The position numbers were made by a program, and so were the translations under genes. The notes under the pieces are model-generated. The model saw nothing but the letters and a program-made list of their open reading frames with translations. It had not been told where the DNA came from and ran no database searches. A DNA stretch of 64,000 bases. Origin: Vanilla planifolia (Eukaryota > Streptophyta > Magnoliopsida > Asparagales > Orchidaceae). Of the stretch, positions 12,001 to 25,405 are shown one piece after another. Positions within the stretch are counted from its first letter, which is position 1; every line of letters starts with the position of its first letter. The stretch spans positions 326,229 to 390,228 of the forward strand of contig JAIUJO010000185.1 of assembly GCA_023846275.1 (NCBI GenBank), read 5' to 3'.

Positions 12001-12700
12001 GAAAATTATTAAAAAGTTAAAATAATTTACATGATATGCTAATAAAATATTTGGTAAAGGTTAACTTTTCTATTATATAATATATGAATTAATTGATTAT
12101 TTATTAGAAGTAGGTATTTTATGTCATATAATTGAATGATATAAAATACTTAGAAGTAGAAAATAGGCATGTAAAATTTTTTTATTTAATATATTCATGA
12201 GACAATATTCTCACTTGTGCATCAACAAAAGAGTTTTCTTATTATTACAAATAGAAAGGACTTAAACATCTATTTATATTATTTTAATAAATAATAAACT
12301 CTTTAAAAAAGTATGATAATTTTATTTTTAAAAATAGAGAAAATTAATTAAACAAAAGATCTGAATATCTTGAAAATACATTAGCATGTACATTTTTTAT
12401 TAACGTAAGCTAAATAAACTTAATTTTGTCAATAGAAATTATTATTAATTTTAACATATAAATATGTCATTATTGTAGCTCAACACTAAACATGTTAAGA
12501 ACTATTTGCGTATATTGTCTACAAAAATTTTGTAATTTAACCACAAATTTTAAAAAATAGCAAAATCCAATAAAAAAAGTTTAGATATCTAAAGAAAATT
12601 TAAAATATTAAAAAAACTTTTGTTGTAATGGACACAAAATATTATCCCAAAAAATAATTAATGATACTTTATTTTAAAAATAATTAAATTGAAAATCATT
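9061..12700 (+). other. Extremely AT-rich block with A excess on the + strand
   Basis: About 3.6 kb with very few G or C bases, dominated by runs of A separated by short T runs. A clearly exceeds T on the + strand. The small open frames here (for example 9,846-10,278 minus and 11,243-11,464 plus) consist of Ile, Lys, Asn, Phe and Tyr and show no recognisable motif; I regard them as chance. No tandem period is obvious by eye. Confidence 0.7.
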
Positions 12701-15700
12701 AAAATCATAAGCAATTATATAAAGGTAATATGTAGTAATTGTTTGTTGAGTTATTATGAATATGTAGTAATAACTAGTGAAAGTGAAAAATTGTGATAGA
12801 GCATGGCATATATGCACCTTAAGTTTGTTTGAAGATTTATGGTTTTGTTTAATGGCTTGATTAACTTCCTGATCTAGGGTCAAGTGGATTTGTTTCAAAT
12901 GTTGTTGCTAAACCATTTCAACATCTTATGTTCATTACATTTTAATTGGTAAAATCAATAAACCTTTCATTTATAGATTAGTTATGATTACTTCAAAAGA
13001 AATGAAGAAATCATTCGAATTAAACCATTCTTGGGTTTCATTTGACATTTTTAACTCTAGAACTCATGATATTCAATACCATATATCATAAACTCAAAAT
13101 ATGTGATATAAATTAAGAAAATAAGTTTAAAATAAGCTTAATATTTTCTCCAGTTTATGGCAATCAAATATGATGACTAATGCTACATATGTATGATCTG
13201 GTTTTTGTATTAATTTTCAAGTAAAAATTAGAACTATAACTAGGTCATATATTTACAATGATCTCATTATTTATATATGATTATTATTTTAGATAGAAAT
13301 ATAAAGTGTGAACATTGTTTTACCCGTTATCTATCTTGTCGTATTTTTTTTAATGTTTTAAGGATTGAGTTCTTCTACTTGTAATATTTATACAAACTCT
13401 TTTTGATGTGTAAACTTTTTATTTCTTATGAGAATCCCAAGTCTTCATTAAACTGTAAATGAGTTGAACATGTATGATATAATTTGTCATATTGGTAAGA
13501 TTCTTCATTTATGATTTAATGACAAACATCTTCTTGTTAGTAAGTCGTATCTTTCACATAAGAGTAGGCATTTTGTTTTGTGTTTTTGCATAACTTTTAT
13601 ATGAAATAGTATAAAGAAGAATGTTTTACTTTTGTGATTCATTTCTTTTCATTCATTGCATAGAGGACTAAAGAAAAAAATGTTACAATGTTGTTATAGA
13701 AATATCAAATTCCCTTTATGTGCATGAATTTTTTGTTAAGTTAAAATTTCTAAACAAAAACATTATCATATTATTGTCATCATATATGGTACAAAATAAT
13801 CCTAGCAGATCTACATATTATGAAAAATTTAATTTTATATTAGTGCCTCATTGTATACATGTACGATCACCTTTGTTTAATGTAATAAATTTATCTTGCT
13901 TGTACAATTTGAGTGATCATTTAGAACAACAATTGAAAACATAAAAAAGGCAATAAATCTTTTCATTATATTATCTATTCATTTATGTCATACTTGCATG
14001 ATAAACTTATGCTACAAATACATAAATATCAGATAGCTGGTTTATTAGAGCAATCTGTTCTATCTACCTATTGTCGTAGAATGATTTATGGATTGTAAAT
14101 TTATAGAAAATTGCTAAAATCATAATGGCTAGTTTAATTGCTCTAGGGAAAAAAATAAATCAATTTGATTTACTTTTAAAAATGAGTGATTCATAAAGAA
14201 TATAAGTAAAACTATTTTTTTATATTAGAATTGATGGATGAACACATTTCATTCTATTAGCTTTATTTAGTTGATTCTAAGCATAGTAATTTCTTCATCA
14301 TACATTTAGATATTATGTCACTTTTGTCAAAAAGGGATTAGGGTAAAAGCTATAAAAGGTTTTCTATGTGCTATAAATTTTGATCTTTCAACAACCATAA
14401 TTATTATTGTGTTATGGTCAAGGTTGGCTAATCTCTGTAAGCTCATAGGTGTTCTGTTAATGATTGACGAAGTTGTTGAAAGGATGTCTACTATGCCCAC
14501 AATATGGCAAATGTTGCTAGTTTAGTAGAAGCCTCGCTAGGTTGACTGTGGTTTAATGAAGACTTTGTGCTCGTGGTAGAGCCATTTGAAATCATTATGT
14601 GCTTTATGTATCTTTTGTGGTTGTTTTGACTATTGTTTATTCAATAATAGTATGTTTATAAATGTAAGGAAGGATTTCAAATGATCAAAATAATTGTTAG
14701 AAAAAATCATTTATGTTTATAATTAAAAAAGGCACCATTTTCCTCCTCTTATAGCAAGTGTAGTCCTTTCAATTATTGTCATAATGGGTTGTTTCAAATT
14801 TAGAAGTTCCTAATGCAAGGTCATTATCTTGTATTTTTTATGGTGAATTTTTTCTGATATCTATTAACTTTGTGGATTGTCCTCCTTTATTTCATTGGAA
14901 ACATTAAACATTGTACAAAATGCTTTTAAAGTTTTTTTGAATTGTAAACTATAATTTTTTGTTTTTTTGTCCATCTTAGCATTATTCTAGATGATAATGG
15001 TCATAGGTCATGTATAATTATTCTACTTAATGCAAGAGGAAAAGATCTTTAGCACTTTGTTTTACTTAAAATTCTACAACCTTTTTTCTTGTTATAAAGA
15101 AATGTAAGATTTAGTATGTTATTTGGAGATAAATGTTTCAAATCACTATTTTATACTAGAAAGAGAAGAAGCAAAATAAATAAAAATGGAAAGTAACATC
15201 ATGTACTATCAAACTAAGTTTGTAAATCAAAGGTGCAATGTTTAATTGAAGTCTTGATGATATCTCACTTGTTGATTGTGACGATAATTTATCTAAATGC
15301 ATTAATTAATTAGCAAATAAATAATGAAACTAATCAATTTTATGCTAATTTAAAAGTGAAAAGCAATAAGCATGAACAACAAGCTTGTTTATTGAAGTAA
15401 AGAATCACTCAAAAAGGTTGCATAGTCACCTATCTATTTTATAAATGAATTAAAAGATAAGCATGTTTATTGTCAAAGCAATTATTCGTAAATCTTGCAT
15501 TGATGCTTTGAATTAATTGAGATATTCAGTTGAGAAAAAATGTAGATGTCAGAAAAACTTTATTCACTTGTATTGCAAAGGGAACATATTAAATTGAAGG
15601 AAAATTTTGTAAATCTTGCTTTAACATGTTTCTTCATGCTGACAATCTATTCAGATGTGAATTTAAGTGAACCTTTTAAGACTATTAATAGTCCATCTCA

Positions 15701-16555
15701 TTTATGTATGGCTTCTACCTTTTCTTTCAATTGAATTTCGAACAATCACCTACGTTGGAACACAATAAAGCACTTACCAATTCATTGTTTTTGTACTTCA
15801 CTTAACAAAGTGAATGACTAGGCCCTTTGAAGGTAAATGTTACTACTTTAAAAACTTTAATTTCAATTTGAGTGATTTTACTAGAAGGTATAAGTTAACT
15901 AGATTATTTAATCTATTTGAGTTTTTCTTATACCTTTTTATGGAATGGCTTTTTCTTAATTGAATAGTTTGATCATATTGTTTTAATCTTTGTAAGCAAT
16001 TATTCCATATAATCCACTTGTTATGCCATATCAATTAGTCTACTACTAAAATTGTCTATTTTCTCCAATAGCTAATCATATTTTACGAGAAATGGTCTTG
16101 TGGTGCTTTTAGTTATGCAAAATTTTTCATTTCAAACTTGAAAATTCATACATAGTGTATTTGAGTCAGAAGTTTAATTTATAAGGTGGGGAAATTGTTT
16201 TACTCAAAAGAAAGACTTAGTTTCTTGATCATACAATTATCTTTTCCATTATTATTCCATAAATGGTTACATCTACATATTTAATCAATTGGCATGTTCT
16301 TCTACATTAATCTCCTTCCAATGTTGTTCACCTTTCATGCTCAGAAGCAAATTTTGATGATCAATTAGTATTCTTCTGAAAAAGCTTATTATTATCAAAA
16401 TAACTTAGAGTGTTACTAAATAGATCAATAACATCTTGTTTTTTTATTACTCACATTCTAAGTTTATCATAAAGTAATTGAATGGATTGCAAGAAAGCAT
16501 TTGCTAAATAATATTAAGTGAAGCTAGGGTTGTAAGTAAAAAAGCACATGGATGA
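12701..16555. other. AT-rich DNA, T excess on the + strand, nothing recognised
   Basis: The A excess of the block to the left reverses here to a T excess. I find no conserved protein motif in the short frames (for example 13,720-13,944 or 15,546-15,734) and no structural repeat. It may hold old transposon sequence that is beyond recognition. Confidence 0.4.
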
Positions 16556-16559
16556 GGTC

Positions 16560-18540
16560 CCCCACTCAAGGAATTACATTTAAAACTAACATTAATGTCA
16601 CATACCTTTGTCATCATTAAAAGGTCTTCTAATGCTATAGAATAAAGCTTTCCTAAGCAACTTCATTAAGAAGTCAACTAGTTGCATGTTGTTAGCAACA
16701 AATTAAATGTCAACCACATTTCATTCTACATGGTTCATGATGAAATGGTTCTTAACATCAATTTGTTTGTCCTCAAAGTACTAAATCAGGTTTTGAGTCA
16801 GGCAAATAGCACACATAATTGTCATATTTTATGAGTATTTTTTTTTTGCAAATGAAATCCCATATCTTCTTGTTTCCATTTTAACACCAAAATTAGTTCT
16901 TAAGGTCCTCTTTATGCTTCATTGGTTGCATGCAATCATTCCATGTTTTTTAATGAATCATGACTTTAAGGTGTGTAAAAAAATGATTAAATACCTACAA
17001 CACTTTTCTTATTTACTCTTGAACCTATAATCTTTGTAGGTTTATCATATGAGATAATGACATAAACAAAATTCGTGGTACGAAAACACTAACCCTTGTG
17101 CCAAGCAAGTACCAAAAGATTCTTTTTATAGATTCTAAATCAAAGTCCTTGGAGTTTTACTAAAATTGATTAAAAAAGTCCAACACTAAAAACTTTCTTA
17201 GGTCTTCTTGTAGTTAAATAAAGAACATATCATCCCTTGGTATAACTTGAAATCTATTTTTTCCTTTCATTTCTTTGTTTAATACTTTATGGAGAATCTT
17301 GAAACTAGAAATAGGTTTGAGGCTCTCAATGTCAAGCATTTATAGCATCTCATTTAAATACTTTATTTAAGTGACAATAGTACCTTTCTCATATTGTTTA
17401 ACTTTCAATCCGAGAAAATAGGTAACTTAAACCATTATTAATCTTAAATCGTACACCCATAAGCTTACTAAATCATTCACATAAAGCCAAGTTGGTTGAT
17501 TCAAAAAAGATATTGTCTGCAAAACCATGGATTAGAAAAAGTTCATTAGTGCAGTTCTTGATGAACAAAGTTCAATCTATATTTCCATCTTGAAATAATG
17601 TTTGGGTAGAAATCTTTTAAGTTTGTCATACCAGGATCTTTGTTCTTATTGCAAATCATAGAAGTGTTTAATTAGCATATGTAGATAATTTTGATGTGGA
17701 CAATATTGAAAAAAATCCAATTATTCTACAAACACTTCCTCCTAAACAAAAACATTTATGAATGCGCTCTTAACATTCCTTTGGTATAGTTCAAACACCT
17801 TGTAACAAGAAAAAGCTAATACATGATCATATTGCCTTAAACCTTATGATTAGTTCAGTGACATCTAAGTTTAACCTTTTCAATTGATTATAACCCTTTC
17901 CAATTAGACTTTTCATATTTTAAATAATAACCAAATGATCATTTTGATTTTATCTTTTATGACTATATTATGGTGACATATCCTACCTAATAATTCCAAA
18001 GCATTCATTATAACAAGAAAGTTAAAATCATCTAGTAGCCCACAAAATAAAATTCATTCCTCGAGGCTTCATTTGTATTTTGAAGAATAAGTTGTTAAGT
18101 TGATGCAACATACATAATTTCTTTTTAAATAGAGGCATGGGTTTGTAGTCAAAATGACAGGTTGCTTCAAATTAAATCACTAAGATGATTTTTATTGTGT
18201 ACTAACTACTTTGATGCAACCATATCGTTGTTTTTGAAATTTTAACTTATCATTTATAACCTTTATGAAAATATAAGGATTCCTTTCTCACCTTTCTTAG
18301 CTTGCAATCCAACAAAATAGGAAAACTCACCCATTATGCCAATCTCAAATTCTACACAAATAAGCTTACTCATTCGTTCACATAAATTGAGGTTGGTTGA
18401 TCCAATTATGATATCATCTACATAATCTTGAAATGTAAGATGTTCATCAGTGTAGTTCTTTTTTAACAAAGTCTTATATAAATTCCCTTTCTAAAATATT
18501 ATTTAAGAAGAAATTTACTAAGTTTGTCATACCATAATAT
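16560..18540 (-). mobile_element. Jumbled Ty1/copia pol remnant: RNase H end and two RT pieces
   Basis: Read on the minus strand, 16,600-16,800 matches the C-terminal end of copia RNase H (in pieces: MNHVECNVVDI, then FVANNMQLVDFLMKLLRKAL, compare the usual KHIDxRYHFIRE...LADIFTKxL ending). Two RT-palm pieces follow at about 17,385-17,560 and 18,263-18,469. They resemble each other: both contain AAGCTTACT...TTCACATAAA...GTTGGTTGAT, about 900 bp apart. Stops are frequent. The order RNase H, RT, RT, integrase end (next entries) along the + strand fits minus-strand copia with an internal duplication or a second nested copy. Confidence 0.7.
18263..18469 (-). pseudogene. Copia reverse transcriptase fragment with VDD box
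   Basis: Sixty-odd residues with the hallmark FQDYVDDIIIGSTNLNLCER followed by MGEFSYFVGLQAKK. These match the YVDD catalytic box and the MGE(L/F)xxFLGLQ motif of Ty1/copia RT. It is an open fragment of a longer broken pol frame. Assignment to copia is firm; the lineage is not resolved. Confidence 0.85.
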
Positions 18541-20005
18541 TTTTTGGTATTCCAATTTTTTTCAAAATCTTCCATGTCATCCAAATCTTCCAATTTTTAA
18601 TATATAATTTCATCAAATGCAAATTCAATGATTCTATTAAAACAAAGGTTTCCTTGTTAAACTTTTTATAGGTCTATCTATTTAAAGTGCTTTGTAAATA
18701 GATTGGCTCCATTAACTTGCTTTTTTAATCTCAAATTTCTATGCTACCTTTTGATGTAACAATTCCATCAAAGAAAGCCTAAGTTTTAATTTTTAGGCTT
18801 CTTGTTATTCCAAAGTAATATAGTATCTTATTCATAATTGGTTTGATAATAAATCTATTAACACATTGTGATAAATTGAATGTCTTGAATTATTAAGACA
18901 TTATGGATTGCAGATCCTACACCACCAAAAGAAAAGTAATAGAGGCTATTAATGGTTTAAGAGGAGTGCAGCATCATTTGATTCATGACATTGAAGAAGC
19001 ACAACTAAGTATTTAGATACACAATTGAGAGATAAATTTTATATCTATAACAAATAAAAGGAATATTATTAGATTGGTAATAGTTACATGGAGATAGCAA
19101 AACATTGTTGTCCTAAACTTGCATTATAATGTGTAAGATTAAAACAAAAATATTTGAAAGCAGAGGGGTTGATTCAAACTAAATGAGAATGACATTATTT
19201 ACAAAAAATAGATATTTTGCCTATTATGACCACATTTTTGGCAAATCAATAAGTCACATATATCTTGATAATTATTTTATTATATCCTTATTTCCCTTTT
19301 TGCCAATTCATTTTTCAAAATCTTCCATGTGTTCCAAATCTACCACTTTGTTTTGATTGATAATTCCATCAAACATCACTTGAGTAGATTCCTTTACAAC
19401 TAAGCATCCCTTGTTAAATGGTTTATAGGTCTATTTATATGTAGGATATCATAAAAAGATAGCATCCATTAACTTGGTTTCTAATCTCTAATTCTTATCT
19501 TACTTATTCATGTAGCACTTACATCCCAAAATTCCAAAGGTTTTATATTTGGTCTTTTTGTAATTCCAAAGTACATACAACTTCTTATTTATATTAGTTT
19601 GATGATAAATCTATTCAAACAATAACATAAATTGAATAGCTTGAATTATTTAGGCATTGTGGTTTGGGGATCCTATATCACCAAGAAAAAAGTAAAAGTT
19701 GATACCAATTCGTATGGAGTCAAAACGTTTTTAATGTATGACAGATGAAGCTTAATTAAATCTTTAGATGGATAATTAAGAGATATATGTTATATGCATA
19801 ACAAATTGGAAGAACTTTACTATTGACCATTGTGTCATATTGACAGATAGAAGTTGTTGTCCTAAACAAACACGATGATGTTAGGAGGATTAATCCCAAA
19901 TATTTGCAAATCTAAAAAAGAGATTCTCAACCCCAAAAAATTCAACTTTTCTTATTAAGGTAACATTTTTGATGAATCAATAAGTCAAATATATGTTGAT
20001 TAATA
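18540..20005 (-). repeat. Tandem duplication, period about 732 bp, of the copia integrase C-terminal region
   Basis: Two diverged head-to-tail copies, roughly 18,540-19,270 and 19,271-20,005. Shared landmarks: AATCAATAAGTCA near 19,243 and 19,975; TCTTCCATGT with TCCAAATCT(T/A)CCA; TTTATAGGTCTAT; TTATTCCAAAG; TTGAATTATT(A/T)AG(A/G)CATT. On the minus strand the second copy reads YKPFNKGCLVVKESTQVMFD (about 19,355-19,440). This matches the segment between copia integrase and RT (usual pattern GYxxxNxxxxxVxESxxVxFDE), so the duplicated unit is a piece of pol plus about 400 bp that I do not recognise. Confidence 0.75.
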
Positions 20006-20340
20006 GTATGGCTTATGGGGTATGGAAAACACTATTGCATTACATAGGGGTTCCAAACTTTTAACATACTTTTGGAAAAGGTTTCTTGATCCATATGATA
20101 CTCAACTAATCTCTAACATAACATTCTAGGCTCAAAATAAAAGTCAATGAAAGAGAATATTTAAAACACTTAAGAATATATTAGGACTATGAAAATTATA
20201 TTTTTAAAACAACTATAATAATTATTTCACTTTTATTTAATTTTCTTACAATAATAATTATTACTCTAGCATAGAGATGATACCAAACCTAATATTATAT
20301 AATACAATGCATTAATTATTTTTATATTGGCATGAACAGC

Positions 20341-20343
<3 letters not shown>

Positions 20344-20411
<68 letters not shown>
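20344..20411. repeat. (AT)n dinucleotide microsatellite, about 34 units
   Basis: Uninterrupted alternation of A and T for 68 bases. Such tracts are self-complementary, can extrude cruciforms and are typically length-variable. Confidence 0.98.
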
Positions 20412-20414
<3 letters not shown>

Positions 20415-21785
20415 TTTATATTTTATTAAGAAGATCTAAATAATCAAAACATGAATTCAAAAGGAATACAGCAAAAAGTATGATAGTAAAATTAAGAAAG
20501 TGGGATTTTAGGAAAAGTATCATGTACATTCAAAAAAAAAACCTATGAAATGCATTATGATGTTTGGAAAAATAGAGTAACTATGAAAAGAAATTTTGTG
20601 CTTTCATAGATTTTTGAAATAAATTGTTCTATTACTTACAAGATAGTTGTCATTATCATTGTTGTAGTACATCATGTATTTTTTCTTTTAATCCTAATAA
20701 AAATTTTTGCTAATGGTACTTTTATATGAAAATATGTTCGAAGCAACTTGGTGGTGCATCCTAAACTATTTCATAAGCAAATAACAATGGCATTCTTAAC
20801 AAGAGAAATCAACAAAATTTGAGAAAAGTGCATCACGTACACAAGTTATGAAAACGAGTAACTACTTGGAAAGTAAATGAAGAGTTGCTTTGTAGTCATC
20901 CCAACATTTTTTAAATTTTAATGATTAAATTCTTATATGGTGCAATGTTTACAAAATAGCCAAAAGCCTTTAATATTTTTTTTAATGGTTTTTGAAATAA
21001 TGTAAGTACATTTCAAAATTTATTTTGAATGTCATGAAATTAATTTCTATAAAGATATTTTTGCATAAGATCATAAAGACTATCATTTGAAAGAACTAAC
21101 AATATGGAGGGGAAGTCAAATATCAATGAAAAAAATGAAAGGTAACCTCAAATAATAATTTTACATGAATTGGATAAGGATATATCATAAAAAAAAATAC
21201 CAAAACATATTAAAAAAAATTAATTTAATTCTAAGGGAAGTTTTAAAGAAAAATAATAAAAGTACTAAATTAGAAACATATGAAGTTTTTACTTCAATAA
21301 GTAGTTCTTGGAATCGTTTTTTATGAAATTGGTCAAAAGATTTTTGGATGACATTTGCAATAGTATGTTTAAGAAACACAAATCTTTATAAGGTTTTTAC
21401 TCCTAGGGTTATCTAACAAAATATTTATGTACTATAAGTGGAGAATATTAAGAGGAAAGATATCAATAAAAAAGATACTAGAGGTAGGAGTGTAAGATAA
21501 ATTTATTGTTAAGGTTAGAAAGAGGGACAAAAATTAAATAATTATGGAGGAGCCATTAAGAAAGATGAGACCTACTAATATAAGTTGAGACCGAATGATT
21601 CCATAAAGAGATGGAATGGTCCAAAAATATTGTTGAATGGGGATAGTGTCACTATAAAGTGATAGTCGTTGGTTTGATGATGATTTCAAGGAGTATTTGA
21701 TAGTTAATGTATTGTGTTTTTACCACTAGATATGATATTTACTTATGATAAAAACCGTAAGTATTATTAATGAATTTTCTGGTAG
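20412..21785. other. AT-rich spacer, nothing recognised
   Basis: AT-rich DNA between the (AT)n tract and the left flanking repeat of the copia element. The left end of that repeat could extend into it, but I could not align it by eye beyond about 21,790. Confidence 0.4.
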
Positions 21786-21789
21786 AATA

Positions 21790-22640
21790 ATGTGTAATGT
21801 TTTGTAAAGATCTCATAGATTAGTTCATATTTATTAGATAATTCATGCATAAAGGATAGATTTATATAAAAAAAAATTGATCATACCAATTAAAAATTCA
21901 AGAAAAATGTTGTCTCAAACACTAGTTTCAAATAGCTTAAAATATTATTTAGAGATGACTAATACAATGCTTAATTAATGTCTAGGGAATTAGTCATTAT
22001 GTGGGATTTACTAGTGCCATTGGCTGCAATCTAAGAGGTTCTAAACTATCATATGAAATACTTTAAAGTTAGATGAGTTCTGCATGATTAAATAAAAGTG
22101 GATTAGATCATGGTCAACTGATCTAATAGGATAAGATCTGAATGGTTTGATTCATCATTGAAAAAATGAGAAAGATTTCATTCATATGATTCAAACATAG
22201 AGAAAGATGAGTTACCCAATTCAAGGATAAATTATTTCAAATGGCAAAAATAATAAAAAATTTTCAATGAAGTCCAACATTATCTTGGCTATCTAAATTC
22301 AATCTAAGATCAAGTACTCATAGTGGTTGAAACATTTATTGTCCAATCAAAGATTGAATGGTGAGAAATAGAGCACATTTTTCGCACTAAATTGCTAGAT
22401 GAAAGTTAGTCCCATATTGTTGAAAGGAAAAGTAATTTCCTCATTATAATAAGGTTAATGGGTGTATAAATAATTTCTTGGCCCAATCTAGATTAACATG
22501 CACCCTGATTAATTTGTTAGCTTATTTTGAACTAGTTTCCTAACTCTATGCTACCTGGCCAAGTTGGACTTGGTTGGCGATGTGGTAATAAAAATGAAAA
22601 GGTTTTTCTCCCACTTAATTCATTCTCTCCCTTACTACAT
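21790..22640 (-). repeat. Left flanking repeat (3' LTR of the minus-strand copia element)
   Basis: Matches 27,800-28,790 in many ordered blocks: TTGATCA; TTCAAATAGCTTAAA; TTAGTCATTA(T)GTGGGAT; TTCTAAACTAT; ATAGGATAAGATCTG; GATCAAGTACTCATAGT; ATTGAATGGTGAGAAATA; TAATTTCTTG. The right edge is near 22,600-22,690, where the internal region begins with a pyrimidine-rich stretch (complement of a polypurine tract, for example tctcccactt at about 22,608). The left edge is uncertain. Confidence 0.7.
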
Positions 22641-22849
22641 GTTCCTTCTCACTTATTTAAATCTTGATAATTCTCCCATTTTAATATTATTGAAAAGGAG
22701 GTATAATTTATAAAATTTTTGTTATACCTAATTGTTGTCATATGATTTGAAATTGATTAGTTGGATGGAATTTTGTAAATATGTCAGCCAATTCTTTTTT
22801 GGTAGGAACATATGTGAACTTTACTAAGTTTTTTAAGCTAATTGATCAC

Positions 22850-23080
22850 TAATAAAGTTGCATCTTATACTATGTGCTTGCTCTTAAAATGATGAACTTA
22901 GTTCTTTTATAAGGCCAAGGAATTAGTGTTATCAATTCTAATGGGAATATGCAAGAGATCTAAACCAAAATCTTCAAATTGTTGTGCCAAACATAACGGT
23001 TGAGCAACACAACCTTTGGTCACTACATACTCAACTTCTGTAGTCAATATGGCTATGTAATTTTTTCTTCTTTCTTGACT
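22850..23080 (-). pseudogene. Copia RNase H fragment
   Basis: The minus strand reads RRKNYIAILTTEVEYVVTKG followed by CVAQPLCLAQQFEDFGLDLL and then IRIDNTNSLAL. This aligns with the copia RNase H pattern (xxQxxVALSTxEAEYxA...C..Q..W....L.D.G......I..DNxSA). The first catalytic Glu region and the DN motif remain visible. No long open frame is left, so it is a relic. Confidence 0.8.
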
Positions 23081-23479
23081 AGGAAATCAAAATATTTCCT
23101 AGTAATTAACATGCACCTAAGGTTCTATCTTATCTAGCTTAGAGCTTACAAAGTCTAAATCTATAAAACTTATATGATCTTTTGAATGAATATTGTTAGG
23201 ATGCCTAAAACCTATGTTCATTATACTTTCTACACATTTGAAGATTAATTTAGTCACCTTTAGATGGATTTACTTAGGCTTTTTTTGGAATCTAGCACAT
23301 AAGCTAACACTAAATAAGATGTTCAATATGCTAATCATAAAATATAATAAACATCTAGCAAGTTCTTCTTAATGTTTTTTATCAATGTGTTTCTCAATTT
23401 TATATAAATCTAAATACACTAATTGATTCATTAGAATCTTCTTATGTTTCATATTTTTATATCTAAACTTCTTGAATAA

Positions 23480-23680
23480 ATAATTTAAATACTTTGTTTA
23501 TAAAATACAAATCTCATCTTTTAGTTACATAACTTGTAATCCAAAGAAGAAATTTATCTCACCCATTATACTTATCTCAAACTCCCATGTGATTAAATCA
23601 CTAAGCATCTTAAACATATTTTCATTTATAGTTCCAAAAGTTTTATCATCAACATAACCTTGTACAAGCAAGAGATGATT
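23480..23680 (-). pseudogene. Copia reverse transcriptase fragment with YVDD box
   Basis: The minus strand reads LVQGYVDDKTFGTINENMFK, with the YVDD codons at 23,645-23,656, then WEFEISIMGEINFFFGLQV. These are the two hallmark RT-palm motifs of copia. The frame is closed soon after by stops. Confidence 0.85.
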
Positions 23681-24673
23681 ATTTAAAGATTTTAATAACA
23701 ATGTGTTATCTATTTTTTCTTTCCTAAAATCACTATCTATTAGATAATCACTTAATATATGATATCTTGAATGAGGAGCTTAGTTAAGGCCATAAAATGC
23801 CTTCTTAAACTTATATACATAATCATCATATGCTTGGATCTTAAAACTTTGGGTTTATTCAACACACCTATCTTCTTTTATTAGCTTGTTTTAAAATTGA
23901 TATTTTCAATACATTTCAAATTATCTAAAATCTTATTACATGATTATGCTAAGAAAAGTTTAATGACCACTAATCTTATTACTAATGTAAATGACTCCTA
24001 AAAATATATACCTTCAACTTTTCTATAACCTTTAGCAATAAGTCTACCTCTGTTTCCAACGATCACTTCATTTTTATCTAATATATTTTTAAATATCAAT
24101 TTGGTTCCAATCACTTGTTTATCACTAACCCTAAGAACTAGTTCCCACACTTGGTTTCTCTTAAATTAATTTCACTCTTCTTTTACTACATAAACCTAAC
24201 AATTAACATTATGGGCTTCTTCTCTAGATAACAGTTTTGTGAAAGATAAAAATACATTATGATTAATTTCTCTCATAAAGGCTCTAGTTCGAACTTCTTG
24301 ATTAGCTTCCCCTATAATTGATTTTATTTAATGTGAAGCTTGGATTTTGAGCATCCATGTTGAAAACTTTATAAGTTTTCCTAAAAGAAGAGTATCCTAT
24401 GAAACTTTCTAGTCATACCTTTCCATCAAACAAGTTTATTCTTTCATTATTAAGAATTATGCATTTATATCCATAAACTTGAAAGTAGCTAACATTTAAT
24501 TTCTTATTTTTAAATAACTCTTAAGTATATTTTCTTAAATATTGGTCTTAAATTAGTTCTATTTATTATATAACAAGTTTTGTTAATTTCTGTGGCCCAA
24601 ACATATTTTGGTAGGTTGTAGTCAATTAGCATAGATCTATCCATCTCTAGTAAGGTCTTATTTTTCCTTTTTA

Positions 24674-24862
24674 TCATGTCATTTTGTTGGTGTGAATTAG
24701 GACATGTAATTGGTTGCCTTCATTTTTAAACTCGTTACAACTTAATTTAAGATAACTTTTCTCTTTTATCTTTTTTATCAAATTAATAAAGATTTCAAAT
24801 GTCTCACTCTTTTGCTTAAGAAAAGCAATATAATTATACCTAGAAGAATCATTAATAATCAC
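24674..24862 (-). pseudogene. Copia integrase core fragment
   Basis: The frame MIINDSSRYNYIAFLKQKSE corresponds to the copia integrase pattern xxVDDYSRYTWVxxLKxKSE. It continues with FEIFINLIKKIKEKSYLKLS. The first catalytic Asp of the DDE triad, normally in VDDYSR, falls at N-D-S-S-R here, so it is at best shifted or substituted. The fragment ends before the second Asp. Confidence 0.85.
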
Positions 24863-25405
24863 AATTCAATTTTTTCTACCTAAACTCTAAGGCTGTGTAG
24901 GTCTAAAAAAGTCTAACTAAACTATCCCTAAAGGTCTACTAATATTTAACTCATTTTTAGGTTTAAAAGAAAAATTTAAGTTTCCTTCCTTTTTTGCACG
25001 ATTCATACCATTTTCAACTAGTTTTGTTAGGCTTAAGAAGAACTCTACCTACATCTAGCTTGCCTATTTTCTTTAATGTAGAATATTCTATGTGACCAAT
25101 TCTTATTATCTTCTTCTTAGACTTGTCTTCAAGTGTTACCTATCTATTTAGACAATGCCTTATTGAGATAAATTTTGGTATCTCTCTAGTCATGTCTTGT
25201 GCATCTATTGTCCAACTCTTAAGAGCTAGTTTTGATTTTTTTCTTTATATATAGTTACATAAATTATCAAATTTTTATTACATATTAATAAAATGTAAAT
25301 TTTATTTTCCTTATTTCTATGCATTATTCCAAAGTGTATTACTTCAACCATGCGAATGTCTCAAAATACTATGTCTTTATAGAGCAATTATGAAGACAAC
25401 TTATT

